Source: CAUPWF01 sp036656615
Lineage (GTDB): Bacteria; Bacillota; Clostridia; Lachnospirales; Lachnospiraceae
Assembly (NCBI GenBank): GCA_036656615.1
Contig: JAVXHY010000007.1
Span: 1 to 64,000 of the forward strand
Length of the DNA: 64,000 nucleotides
Direction: 5' to 3'
The notes beneath the pieces are model-generated. The model was not told the origin of the DNA. It saw only the letters and a list, made by a program, of their open reading frames with translations, and ran no database searches. Below are positions 16,518 through 25,570 of this stretch, piece after piece (within the stretch, counting starts at the first letter, position 1; the number at the start of each line of letters is the position of its first letter). The position numbers and the translations under genes were made by a program.

Positions 16518-17965
16518 AACCATTCTCCTTTACGTTCTATCATTTCATCCATACGTGCAATATAAAGGTCAATATCCTTTACATTCTCTATGCGGACAAT
16601 ATTATCTTTTTTTCTTGGAAGCACAATCTTTGTGGAAGCACCTGCTCCAACTGCTACGATGGATTGCTTTTCCTCCATAATAAGTATATTGTAAATTCCT
16701 GCTTTGTCAACCTTTGCATACCCTACATTTTCAAAATTTCCAGCAATATTCTTCTGTCTGTAGAGATAATATGGCTTTAGTTCCATATCCTTAGCATATG
16801 CTGCTGCCAAATGAATCATTTCTGACATTTGATGGGCTTCTTTTTCTATATCGACTTCTTCCCGCTGCATTTGACCCAGCCTGGAAGCACGTTTCATTGC
16901 CAGGGAATGTATGGTCAGACTATCCGGCTGAAGTTTTTTTATTTCTTTTAAAGTATGTGCTGTCTCTTCTAACGACTCTCCTGGAAGTCCCATGATCAAA
17001 TCCATATTAATATTATCAAAACCCAAATCTCGCGCCATCTGATAAACAACAATAATATCCTCTACCGTATGTTTTCTGCCAATTTTATCTAACGTTTTCT
17101 GATTCATCGTCTGAGGGTTGATTGAGATTCTAGAAATAGAATGTCTTCGCAGTACTTCTAACTTGCCCTTGGTAATACTGTCCGGACGTCCTGCTTCCAC
17201 AGTGATTTCCTGTAAGGCGTCAAAAGAAAAAGTGTCTTCTATATGACAAAGAAGTCGATCCAGCTGTTCTTCCTCTAAGGTTGTGGGCGTTCCGCCACCA
17301 ATATAAATGCTGTTTAATTTCTTTTGTTTGGATACCTGACCTACAAAAGTAATCTCCTTACACAGTGCATCTAAGTACTCGTCCACCCGATTCTTCCAAA
17401 GATGGAGGGGAAATGAGGTAAAGGAACAATAAGAGCAAGTAGTGGGACAAAATGGAATTCCTACATATAAGCTATATCCATTTTGATAATCCAGCTTCTT
17501 CAAAAGTTCTATTTCCCAAAGAGCAATTTCTACTCCTAACACAGCCTTCTCACCACTAACCAAATAATGCTCCTGCATCCAGGCAATTACCTCTTCCTTG
17601 GTCTTGCCACGTTCTAATTCTTTCATTGCTATTTTGGTTGGACGAATACCAGTGAGAATTCCCCAATCCAAGCTTTTTTTCGTAGTTTCTTCAAGGAAAT
17701 GATATAACAGCATATTCACGATATGCTTTTTCTTAGCAGCCGCTGTTTCATACTGTTCCAGATATTCTATTTTTATTTGATCCATTCCCTGCTTTATATC
17801 TTCCTCCAAAATACAGATTTTCTCATTTGCAGACCATTCAATTTGAACCATTGGCTCTAATGACTCATCAACCTGCCGTTCTATTTTGTCTATTGGGAAA
17901 AAAGCTTTTACAATGTGAAATACATCATATGAATAATATTCACTTTTCAAACGTATTTGAATCAT
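16508..17965 (-). CDS. hemZ: Oxygen-independent coproporphyrinogen III oxidase-like radical SAM protein HemZ
   Basis: 485 residues. The radical SAM cluster motif is CPTTCSYCSF near 170-180, followed by the SAM-binding YIGGGTPTTLEEEQL, VEAGRPDSI and NMDLIMGLPGES. The roughly 165-residue N-terminal extension with LTGIRPTKIAMKELERG is the hallmark of the HemZ branch. HemZ decarboxylates coproporphyrinogen III in Bacillus, but in clostridia without a haem pathway its substrate is uncertain. No other haem gene lies in the window. It is transcribed into hisS with overlapping ends. Confidence 0.88.
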   Translation of the reverse strand: MIQIRLKSEYYSYDVFHIVKAFFPIDKIERQVDESLEPMVQIEWSANEKICILEEDIKQGMDQIKIEYLEQYETAAAKKKHIVNMLLYHFLEETTKKSLDWGILTGIRPTKIAMKELERGKTKEEVIAWMQEHYLVSGEKAVLGVEIALWEIELLKKLDYQNGYSLYVGIPFCPTTCSYCSFTSFPLHLWKNRVDEYLDALCKEITFVGQVSKQKKLNSIYIGGGTPTTLEEEQLDRLLCHIEDTFSFDALQEITVEAGRPDSITKGKLEVLRRHSISRISINPQTMNQKTLDKIGRKHTVEDIIVVYQMARDLGFDNINMDLIMGLPGESLEETAHTLKEIKKLQPDSLTIHSLAMKRASRLGQMQREEVDIEKEAHQMSEMIHLAAAYAKDMELKPYYLYRQKNIAGNFENVGYAKVDKAGIYNILIMEEKQSIVAVGAGASTKIVLPRKKDNIVRIENVKDIDLYIARMDEMIERKGEWLWR

Positions 17966-17999
17966 TTGCCACCCCTATTTCATTTATATGTCAAATACC

Positions 18000-18018
18000 C
18001 CGCTGCTTATAGCAGCGG
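18000..18018 (-). terminator. Short GC-rich hairpin after the MBL-fold gene
   Basis: CCGCTGC and GCAGCGG form a 7-bp stem with a 5-nt loop, 19 bp past the stop of the hydrolase gene. A short mixed T-run follows on the minus strand. Probably a weak terminator before hemZ. Confidence 0.5.
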
Positions 18019-18036
18019 AGCATCTTTCCTTACTCC

Positions 18037-18657
18037 TTATATAAAAGGATTCGATTTTCGTTCTTCCCCTATCGTTGTAATACGGTTATGTCCGGGATAT
18101 ACAATGGTCTGATCTGGCAGACACAGCAATTTATTTCGAATAGATTCTTTCAGTACTGCTGTGCTTCCCGTAGGGAAATCACTTCTCCCAACTGATCGAT
18201 GAAAAAGAGTATCTCCAGAAAATAAAATTCCTTCCTTTTCCAAGTAATAACAGCAACTGCCAATGGTGTGTCCGGGTGTTTCTATCATTTGTAGCTCATA
18301 TCCTGCCAAATTCAAAACCGCCCCATCTGGTATACCAATCCCATTGGTATACGTATAATTCATACCAAAATCCCGAGACATATTCAATGTAGTATCTGCA
18401 ATAAGCTTCTGTTCTACTTCATTCACATATATGGGTATTTGAAATTCCTTTACCAATTCCTCAATTCCCATAATATGGTCAAAATGACCATGAGTCAGCA
18501 CAATAGCAACCGGTACCATCCCTATGCTTTTGATGTGACCAATCAAATAATCTGGAGCCTCACCCGGATCTATAATTACTAATTCCTTCCTATCTTCCTG
18601 CTCCAACAAATAACAATTCGTACCCACCATACCTACTACAAATGTTTCAACTTTCAT
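18037..18657 (-). CDS. MBL-fold metallo-hydrolase, glyoxalase II-like (YqgX type)
   Basis: 206 residues forming a complete metallo-beta-lactamase fold. Metal ligands: THGHFDHIMG near 58-66, GHTIGSCCYYLE near 135, FSGDTLFHRSVGRSD near 155 and PGHNRIT near 190. Short proteins of this class hydrolyse thioesters such as hydroxyacylglutathione, but the GSH-binding C-terminal domain of true glyoxalase II is absent. It follows rel within a few bases, a conserved clostridial arrangement. The start is uncertain: ATG at 18657, or an in-frame GTG at 18666; neither has a strong Shine-Dalgarno. Confidence 0.85.
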   Translation of the reverse strand: MKVETFVVGMVGTNCYLLEQEDRKELVIIDPGEAPDYLIGHIKSIGMVPVAIVLTHGHFDHIMGIEELVKEFQIPIYVNEVEQKLIADTTLNMSRDFGMNYTYTNGIGIPDGAVLNLAGYELQMIETPGHTIGSCCYYLEKEGILFSGDTLFHRSVGRSDFPTGSTAVLKESIRNKLLCLPDQTIVYPGHNRITTIGEERKSNPFI

Positions 18658-18668
18658 AAATACCACTT

Positions 18669-20975
18669 TTATCCCTTTGTACGTTCTATGTCAATAATAC
18701 CTTGTAACTGACGTACTTTTTCGATAATCCTTCCTAATTCTTCGCGTCCCTGCACAATAAATCCAAGCTCTATTGTGGCCGTACCCTGTTTGCTTGTACG
18801 AACATTCATGGACTTGACATCAATTTTATTTTCCGTTAGAATCTTAGAGATTTCCATTAATAAACCTTGGTGATCCGACGCATACATCTTAATTTCAGCT
18901 AAATACTCTCCTTTAGAATCTAATGCATCGTCTTGTTCCCATTCCAGCTCCATTAATCTTGCTCTTTCACTTTCTGACAAATGAATAATATTTACACAGT
19001 CCGTTCGGTGAATAGATAATCCTCGACCACGAGTGATAAACCCTACAATTTCATCTCCCGGTACTGGATTACAGCATCTTGAAAAGCGAACTGCCATATC
19101 ACTTGCACCTTTTACAATAATACCACTTTTAGACTTTGCAATGTGTACCTTATTGTTCTTCGTTGCTTCCGATACTTTTTCTAAAATTGCTTCATTTGTA
19201 ATAAGCTTTTTATGTTCTTTCCCATATTCCTCAACTAAACGGTTGACTATTTGTCCTTCTTTTAATCCTCCATGCCCCAATGCGGCCAGTACGGCATCCC
19301 AATCCTTAAATCCATACTTTTGTTGAACGACCTGCATGTACTTTGGCTTGGTAAGATCACTTAAGACATATGATTTTGCTTTACAATAGGCCGCTATCAT
19401 TTCTTTCCCACGTACAATATTTTCTTCTTTAAATTCCTTTTTAAACCATTGATTGATCTTATTCTTTGCCTGGGTACTCTTTACAACATTTAACCAGTCA
19501 CGACTTGGTCCTTTGGAATTTTGAGAGGTTAGGACTTCAATTCTATCTCCATTTTGCACACAATAATCAATGGGAACTAGTTTGCCGTTTACCCTGGCCC
19601 CTACCATTTTATTTCCTACTGCACTGTGAATAGCATAAGCAAAGTCAATTGGTGTAGAACCATTCGGAAGACTTTTCACATCCCCATTTGGAGTAAAGCA
19701 ATATACATCTTCTGCAAACAAATCCAAATCGCCCTTAAGCAGATTGAGAAATTCCCGATTGTCAGACATGTCTCTTTGCCATTCTAGAATCTGTCTCAGC
19801 CAGCTAAGCTTTTCTTCTTCCTGTATTTTAACACTCTTCTTGCCATCTCCACTTTCTTTGTACTTCCAGTGAGCCGCGATTCCATACTCTGCTGTACGCT
19901 GCATGTCCACCGTACGGATTTGTATTTCAAAAGGCTGACCTGATGGGCTCATAAGAGTGGTATGCAACGATTGATACATATTTGGTTTTGGCATTGCAAT
20001 ATAATCCTTAAAGCGCCCAGGTATGGGCGTATAAAGCTCATGAATCAACCCAAGAACTGCATAACAATCCCGCACAGAATCCACTACAATTCTGACCGCA
20101 AATAAATCATATACCTGTTCTACTGTTTTATCCTGATTTACCATCTTCTTATAAATACTAAAAAAATGCTTTACCCGTCCATACACTTCCCCATGAATAG
20201 ACGCTTCCTTTAAATGAATAGAAACTTCTTTTACTATTTGCCTTACAAAATCCTCACGTTCTGTTTTACGAATATTAATCTGTTTGACCAAATCGTAATA
20301 AACTTCCGGATGCAGATATTGTAACGACAAATCATCTAGTTCCGTCTTTATTTTAGAAATTCCCAAACGTTGAGCAATGGGTGCATAGATATCCATTGTT
20401 TCCCTTGCTTTTTCTTTTTGTTTTTCAGGACGCATATATTGCAGCGTACGCATATTGTGTAAACGGTCAGCAAGCTTAATTAGAATAACCCGAATATCTT
20501 TTGCCATTGCCAAGAACATTTTTCTTAAATTCTCTGCCTGTACCTCTAGTTTATCTGATGAATAGGATAATTGACCCAGCTTCGTAACACCGTCCACTAA
20601 TAATGCAACCTCTGACCCAAATTCTTTTTCTACCTCTTCCTCCGTCAAAATTGTATCTTCTACCACATCATGTAGCATCCCTGCAACAATGGTCTCTTTG
20701 TCAAGCTCCAATTCAGCCAGAATAATTCCTACCCAAAGAGGATGAATAATGTAGTATTCTCCCGATTTACGAAATTGTCCTTCGTGCGCATTTTTCGCAA
20801 TATGATAAGCCTTTTCTATCATAGAGATATCAGCAGACGGATGATACTTTCGTATTCTTGCAATTAAGGTCTGGTACAACTGTTCAGGGTCTTGATAATC
20901 AACAGGTGCTTTTACTGCATGCCCATCCACGATTTTCAAGTCTTTTGTTTTTTCATTTTCTTTGGCAGCTGTCAT
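18669..20975 (-). CDS. rel: Bifunctional (p)ppGpp synthetase/hydrolase Rel
   Basis: 768 residues with full Rel architecture. The HD hydrolase domain (about 45-195) has RKSGEYYIIHPL and LHDVVEDT. The synthetase domain (about 235-375) has FAVRIVVDSVRDCYAVLG, RFKDYIAMPKPNMYQSLHTT and EIQIRT. A TGS domain (YCFTPNGDVKSLPNGSTPIDFAYAIH, about 425-490) and a C-terminal ACT domain (about 690-768) follow. Intact HDxxED and GRxKDY motifs point to both activities. It sets ppGpp levels during amino acid starvation. Upstream lies apt (20 bp). AAGGAGG precedes the ATG. Confidence 0.98.
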   Translation of the reverse strand: MTAAKENEKTKDLKIVDGHAVKAPVDYQDPEQLYQTLIARIRKYHPSADISMIEKAYHIAKNAHEGQFRKSGEYYIIHPLWVGIILAELELDKETIVAGMLHDVVEDTILTEEEVEKEFGSEVALLVDGVTKLGQLSYSSDKLEVQAENLRKMFLAMAKDIRVILIKLADRLHNMRTLQYMRPEKQKEKARETMDIYAPIAQRLGISKIKTELDDLSLQYLHPEVYYDLVKQINIRKTEREDFVRQIVKEVSIHLKEASIHGEVYGRVKHFFSIYKKMVNQDKTVEQVYDLFAVRIVVDSVRDCYAVLGLIHELYTPIPGRFKDYIAMPKPNMYQSLHTTLMSPSGQPFEIQIRTVDMQRTAEYGIAAHWKYKESGDGKKSVKIQEEEKLSWLRQILEWQRDMSDNREFLNLLKGDLDLFAEDVYCFTPNGDVKSLPNGSTPIDFAYAIHSAVGNKMVGARVNGKLVPIDYCVQNGDRIEVLTSQNSKGPSRDWLNVVKSTQAKNKINQWFKKEFKEENIVRGKEMIAAYCKAKSYVLSDLTKPKYMQVVQQKYGFKDWDAVLAALGHGGLKEGQIVNRLVEEYGKEHKKLITNEAILEKVSEATKNNKVHIAKSKSGIIVKGASDMAVRFSRCCNPVPGDEIVGFITRGRGLSIHRTDCVNIIHLSESERARLMELEWEQDDALDSKGEYLAEIKMYASDHQGLLMEISKILTENKIDVKSMNVRTSKQGTATIELGFIVQGREELGRIIEKVRQLQGIIDIERTKG

Positions 20976-20995
20976 ATCATTCCCCTCCTTTTGTA

Positions 20996-21520
20996 TTATT
21001 TTCCCGAATATGTGATAACAGAATCCACCTCATATCCTTGTATTTTATTTCTTCCTTCTAATCCTGCAAGTTCTATTAAAAAAACGGTTTTCACAACAAT
21101 GCCCCCTAGCATTTCTACCATTTGAATAACTGCATCGGTGGTTCCACCCGTTGCCATAAGATCATCCACAATTACAACCTTCTGCCCCGGTTTGATAGAA
21201 TTCTTATGCATTTCCAATGTAGCAGTTCCATACTCTAATTCATATTCTACTTCAATGGTTTCACCCGGCAGCTTTCCTTTTTTACGTACCGGCACAAATG
21301 ATTTATTTAAATTATATGCAATTGGCATACCAAAAATAAAACCTCGCGATTCCGAACCAATCACCACATCAAATTCTATATCCTTTATTTTGTTCTGCAT
21401 TAAATCAATTGCCAGTTTTAAGCCATCTGCATCTTCTAATACACTGGTAATATCACGAAATATGATCCCTTTTTTCGGAAAGTCATCTATACTACGAATA
21501 TATTCTTCCATTTGTTTCAT
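20996..21520 (-). CDS. apt: Adenine phosphoribosyltransferase
   Basis: 174 residues, normal Apt length. It has IRSIDDFPKKGIIFRDIT at the N terminus, the flexible-loop region RKKGKLPGETIEVEYELEYG (about 85-105), and the PRPP-binding motif VVIVDDLMATGGT near 120. It salvages adenine to AMP. The ATG at 21520 is preferred over a TTG two codons upstream. It lies between recJ and rel, the common Firmicutes order recJ-apt-rel. Confidence 0.97.
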   Translation of the reverse strand: MKQMEEYIRSIDDFPKKGIIFRDITSVLEDADGLKLAIDLMQNKIKDIEFDVVIGSESRGFIFGMPIAYNLNKSFVPVRKKGKLPGETIEVEYELEYGTATLEMHKNSIKPGQKVVIVDDLMATGGTTDAVIQMVEMLGGIVVKTVFLIELAGLEGRNKIQGYEVDSVITYSGK

Positions 21521-21570
21521 TCCCAATTTTCCACCACCCTTTTTGCGAAATATTATCTTTTAGTATATCA

Positions 21571-23334
21571 CTATTGATAGTTTTGCACAACTATTTGAAG
21601 TTTTTTTTGCCCCATGTATTCATTGATATCCGGATAATAAGTAAATGCCATTTTTACATCCGGCTTTTTGCCATTCAAAAGTTCCTTTATGGTTTCTTCT
21701 CCAAATTTTTCTGACATGTAGGCGATACAGGTTTCTACTTTTCCGAAGTAAATTGCCTCCATTCCAGTTCCTCTTTGATCTTCTGCAGAAAATTTTAACA
21801 CATTTTTATTCTTTCCTATGATTCTCATACTTTTAATCTGTATCTCTTTTTCCGCAAATAAAGGTTTGGTATTTCCTTTACCAAATGGTTCTAAAAGTGT
21901 CAGTTCCTGAATCAGTTGTTCATTAATCAAATGAAAGGGCAGCTGCATATCAATGGATACCTTGGGAATAAAGTCCTCTTTGGTCAAAGTCGTAAGCTGA
22001 TTGATCTTTTCACGAAATTTCATAAGATTTTCTTCTTTCATAGATAAGCCTACTGCCATATGATGACCACCAAATTTGGTATATAGATCTTTGCATTTAC
22101 TAAATTCCTCAAACATGTTATACGCTTCTATGGAGCGTCCGGAACCTTTGATTTCAACTTCCCCTTTTGTCAATACAATACACGGCTTATGATAAGCTTC
22201 TCTAATTCTCCCAGCTATAATTCCAGCCAAACTTTCATGACAATCCGGTAAATAGATTACCAATATTTTTTGCTCTGTGAAAGAAGCATTCTGCAATTGC
22301 TCCATTGCCTGTTGGACTCCATGCATAGTCATTTCCTTTCGGTGATCGTTCAATGCTTTTAAGTCTCCTGCTAAAATATCAGCTTCTTTCTTTGACTTAC
22401 TGCACAAAAGATCCAATGCTCTTTTTGCAGTATCTAACCGTCCGCTTGCATTCATACATGGCCCCAATACAAATCCAATATGATAGGCCGATAAATGCTC
22501 TGGGGAAATTTGTGTGCACTCCATAAGTGCCTTTAAACCTAGATTCTTCGTATGCTGAATCATTTCCAGACCCTGTTTTACAAAGATACGATTTTCATTG
22601 ACCAAATCCATGACATCACCTACTGTAGCAATTGCTACATTTTCCATAAGATAATCAATTTCTTCTGCATCGCCCCCTGTCACATTAATCAGCGCTTCCA
22701 CTACTTTATATGCTACCCCTGCTCCGCACAATCCATCAAAAGGATAAGTACAATCGGTTTGTTTCGGGTTTACAACAGCATCCGCTGGCGGAAGGATGTA
22801 TCTTCTTCCTTCTTTTACCTCCTCATATGGAACTTCATGATGATCGGTTATAATGACTGTCATGCCCATACTCTTGGCATACTGAACCTCTTGATACGCA
22901 GCAATACCGTTATCACATGTTATAATTGTATCAATATCACATTCCAATGCGCGATCAATCAATTGTGCATTCAAACCATATCCATCCTTCATGCGATCTG
23001 GAATATCAGTATCAACCTGACCGCCCAGGCTCTTTATTCCTTCTAGAAGTATATAGGCAGCATTCACACCATCAATATCATAGTCTCCAATGATACGAAT
23101 TGTTTTTCCTTCCTGTATTTTTTCAGATAGAATTGCTACCGCTTTATCCATATCCTTCATTAACATTCCATCAAACAATTCATCCAAACTTCCATGTAAA
23201 TAACAATCAATCTCTTTTTCATCTATCAGATCTCTGTTTCGTATTAAACGAGCAATGATGGGATTTATACCAAATGTTTCCGCAATTTTCAAAAAATCGG
23301 CACCTTTTCTCATTTCAAACCATTTTTCTTTCAT
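21571..23334 (-). CDS. recJ: Single-stranded-DNA-specific exonuclease RecJ
   Basis: 587 residues. The DHH phosphoesterase motifs are in order: IIGDYDIDGVNAAYIL (about 93), ITCDNGIAA, VIITDHHEVP (about 165), then NPKQ. The DHHA1 domain has GRIREAYHKPCIVLT and KGSGRSIEAYNMFE, with the GGHHMAVGLS signature near 435, and a C-terminal OB-like domain follows. It degrades single-stranded DNA 5' to 3' in recombination and mismatch repair. The reading frame is open 105 bp further upstream into the secDF end, but that stretch crosses a terminator hairpin; the ATG at 23334 has a purine-rich Shine-Dalgarno, so I use it. Confidence 0.95.
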   Translation of the reverse strand: MKEKWFEMRKGADFLKIAETFGINPIIARLIRNRDLIDEKEIDCYLHGSLDELFDGMLMKDMDKAVAILSEKIQEGKTIRIIGDYDIDGVNAAYILLEGIKSLGGQVDTDIPDRMKDGYGLNAQLIDRALECDIDTIITCDNGIAAYQEVQYAKSMGMTVIITDHHEVPYEEVKEGRRYILPPADAVVNPKQTDCTYPFDGLCGAGVAYKVVEALINVTGGDAEEIDYLMENVAIATVGDVMDLVNENRIFVKQGLEMIQHTKNLGLKALMECTQISPEHLSAYHIGFVLGPCMNASGRLDTAKRALDLLCSKSKKEADILAGDLKALNDHRKEMTMHGVQQAMEQLQNASFTEQKILVIYLPDCHESLAGIIAGRIREAYHKPCIVLTKGEVEIKGSGRSIEAYNMFEEFSKCKDLYTKFGGHHMAVGLSMKEENLMKFREKINQLTTLTKEDFIPKVSIDMQLPFHLINEQLIQELTLLEPFGKGNTKPLFAEKEIQIKSMRIIGKNKNVLKFSAEDQRGTGMEAIYFGKVETCIAYMSEKFGEETIKELLNGKKPDVKMAFTYYPDINEYMGQKKLQIVVQNYQ

Positions 23335-23372
23335 ATCTTTTTCCCTTTCCGCAGTAAATGATACCGGAAAAA

Positions 23373-23400
23373 AATGTTGCAGGAAAATTCCTGCAACATT
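23373..23400 (-). terminator. Rho-independent terminator after secDF
   Basis: Arms AATGTTGCAGGAA and TTCCTGCAACATT are perfectly complementary over 13 bp with a 2-nt centre, and a run of seven Ts follows on the minus strand. It lies between the secDF stop and the recJ start. Confidence 0.9.
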
Positions 23401-23416
23401 ATCATTAACGCATACC

Positions 23417-25567
23417 TTATTTGGCCTTTTTCTTGCCAATTCTAGTTTTCATCAAATACCACCATGCACCAGTCAGGCATACAGATGAATAAGCTCCACA
23501 TACAATACCAACCATCAATGGAAGTGCAAATTCCTTAATGGAATTTACGCCCAAGACATACAGCACTGCTACCATTACAAACGTGGTAAGAGAAGTGTAA
23601 ATACTTCTAGTTAATGTCTGTGTAATACTCTTATTGACTACATAAGCTAGATCTTCATTTTTCTTGCGCAATTTTAACTCTTCACGAATTCTGTCAAAGA
23701 TAACTATTGTTGCATTGATTGAATATCCTACAATAGTAAGCATGCAGGCAATAAATGTACTTCCTACCGAAATTCTTGCAATGCCATAGAACGCAAGTAC
23801 TACCAATACATCATGAAGCAATGCCGTTACTGCACTGGCTGCAAAGCGAACATCCTTAAATCGAATCCATATATAAAGCAGCATACAAAATGTTGCAATT
23901 GCTACAGCTACTAATGCATCTGAACGCATTTCTTTACTGATAGTAGAACTAATATTTTCAGAAGTAATCAATGTCTGATCCACGCCAAATTCTTTTACCA
24001 TGGCTGCATTTAATGCCTCACGCTCGTCTAGGTTCAAAGACTTTGTTTTAAAGATAATCTGTTTAGATTCCTGCACCTTCTGAGCTTGAACACCCGCTTT
24101 TCCAATGACATCTTCTACTACCGGTATTATTTTCGAGTCTACTTCCCCAATAGAATAATCCTCATTAAATGTTACATTGGTAGACGTTCCGCCTTTGAAT
24201 TCCAAGCTATAATTCAGTCCACCTTTTCCATTGCTGTAATTCACGCCCATACCAATAAGCCCGGCTGTAATAATTACAAAGGAGAGTATAAAACAAATCT
24301 TCTTTTTCCCAAGGAAGTCCATAACTTTTCGTTCTTTTTTCTTCCCTGCATAATATTTGACATCTCTAATTCCCACTGCATAGAATGCATAAATAATCAT
24401 ACGTGTAATTACCAATGCCGTAAACATGGATACCACAATACCAAGTGCTAAGGTTTGTGCAAATCCTTTCACACTACCTGTTCCCTTTAATCCCAACACT
24501 AACGCTGCAATTAAAGTGGTAATATTTCCATCCACAATAGCCGATAATGCTTTTTGAAAACCAGCCTTTAAGGAAGTTTTTACACTTTTTCCAGCTATGA
24601 TTTCTTCCTTTACCCTTGCAAATATAATAACATTTGCATCTACCGCCATACCAATACTTAAGATAATACCTGCAATACCCGGTAAAGTCAGAGTGATATT
24701 AAATGCATTCAGTAATACCAAAATCAATCCAGTATATATCACCAATGCCAAACTAGATGCCAAGCCTGGAAGCAGATAGACCATACACATAAAGACAAAG
24801 ATAATGCCCAGTCCAATTGCTCCCGCAACTAAACTTGTACTAATAGCTTCTTCACCCAGTTGTGCTCCCACTACATTGGAACGCAATTCTTCTAATTGCA
24901 GCTGCAGTCCACCAATACGAATAGTAGATGCCAGACTTTCTGCTTCTTCAAAGGATGCCATACCATCTATGTAAGCCTGTCCTCCTGTGATTTCTTGTTT
25001 CACACGTGGATTACTTACAATCTGATCATCATATACAATGGCAATCTGCTTGCCAACATTTGCTTTGGTAGCTTCTGCAAACTTTTGACTTCCATCTTTT
25101 GTCAGAGAAAGTTCTACAATATACTGCTTATTATTCATATCATCCTGTGATGTTTTTGCAGCAGCAGTAGCAATATCCGTTCCATTTAGAAGTGTTGTTC
25201 CATCTTCTGATTGAAATTCCAAAGAACCCGGCTTTCCAAGTTCATCCAGAATTTTATTTGCATCGGTCACTCCCGGTATTTCAATACTGATACGATTACT
25301 GCCTTCCTGATAAACAGTTGCTTCTGTACTGTACTGTTCCACACGTTTTTGCAGCTTGTAAATTGTATCTTTCATCTGTTCATCTGTAGGCTTGTCATTT
25401 TTTACCTGATATGTAATGCTGACTCCTCCAGCTAAATCTAGTCCCAGTTTGATATTTTTGACTGCACCTGTTTTCCCTGCACCAAACCCAACTACTGTGG
25501 TAAAAACCAATAATCCAATTAAAGCTGCTGCAGCAACTAAGTTCAGTATGCCTTTATTTTTCTTCAT
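23417..25567 (-). CDS. secDF: Fused protein translocase subunit SecDF
   Basis: 716 residues; SecD (about 1-405) and SecF (about 415-716) in one chain. The SecD half has an N-terminal membrane segment, LGLDLAGGVSITYQV, a periplasmic P1 domain, then IVGYS-type RND segments (IAGIILSIGMAVDANVIIFARVKEE). The SecF half repeats this with YSLEFKGGTSTNVTF and TIVGYSINATIVIFDRIREEL. About twelve membrane segments in all. It uses the proton or sodium gradient to help SecYEG export. A fused form is known in Bacillus and many clostridia. It starts 3 bp after the SCIFF maturase stop, consistent with cotranscription. Confidence 0.96.
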   Translation of the reverse strand: MKKNKGILNLVAAAALIGLLVFTTVVGFGAGKTGAVKNIKLGLDLAGGVSITYQVKNDKPTDEQMKDTIYKLQKRVEQYSTEATVYQEGSNRISIEIPGVTDANKILDELGKPGSLEFQSEDGTTLLNGTDIATAAAKTSQDDMNNKQYIVELSLTKDGSQKFAEATKANVGKQIAIVYDDQIVSNPRVKQEITGGQAYIDGMASFEEAESLASTIRIGGLQLQLEELRSNVVGAQLGEEAISTSLVAGAIGLGIIFVFMCMVYLLPGLASSLALVIYTGLILVLLNAFNITLTLPGIAGIILSIGMAVDANVIIFARVKEEIIAGKSVKTSLKAGFQKALSAIVDGNITTLIAALVLGLKGTGSVKGFAQTLALGIVVSMFTALVITRMIIYAFYAVGIRDVKYYAGKKKERKVMDFLGKKKICFILSFVIITAGLIGMGVNYSNGKGGLNYSLEFKGGTSTNVTFNEDYSIGEVDSKIIPVVEDVIGKAGVQAQKVQESKQIIFKTKSLNLDEREALNAAMVKEFGVDQTLITSENISSTISKEMRSDALVAVAIATFCMLLYIWIRFKDVRFAASAVTALLHDVLVVLAFYGIARISVGSTFIACMLTIVGYSINATIVIFDRIREELKLRKKNEDLAYVVNKSITQTLTRSIYTSLTTFVMVAVLYVLGVNSIKEFALPLMVGIVCGAYSSVCLTGAWWYLMKTRIGKKKAK

Positions 25568-25570
25568 GCT

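Noticed and set aside
22552..23046. 164-codon plus-strand open frame inside recJ
   Set aside because: Antisense to conserved DHH motifs of RecJ; the composition is Ile/Cys/His-rich as typical for mirror frames.
23335..23439. N-terminal extension of RecJ by 35 residues
   Set aside because: The extension would be read through a strong terminator hairpin and overlap secDF; the ATG at 23334 gives the normal RecJ N terminus.
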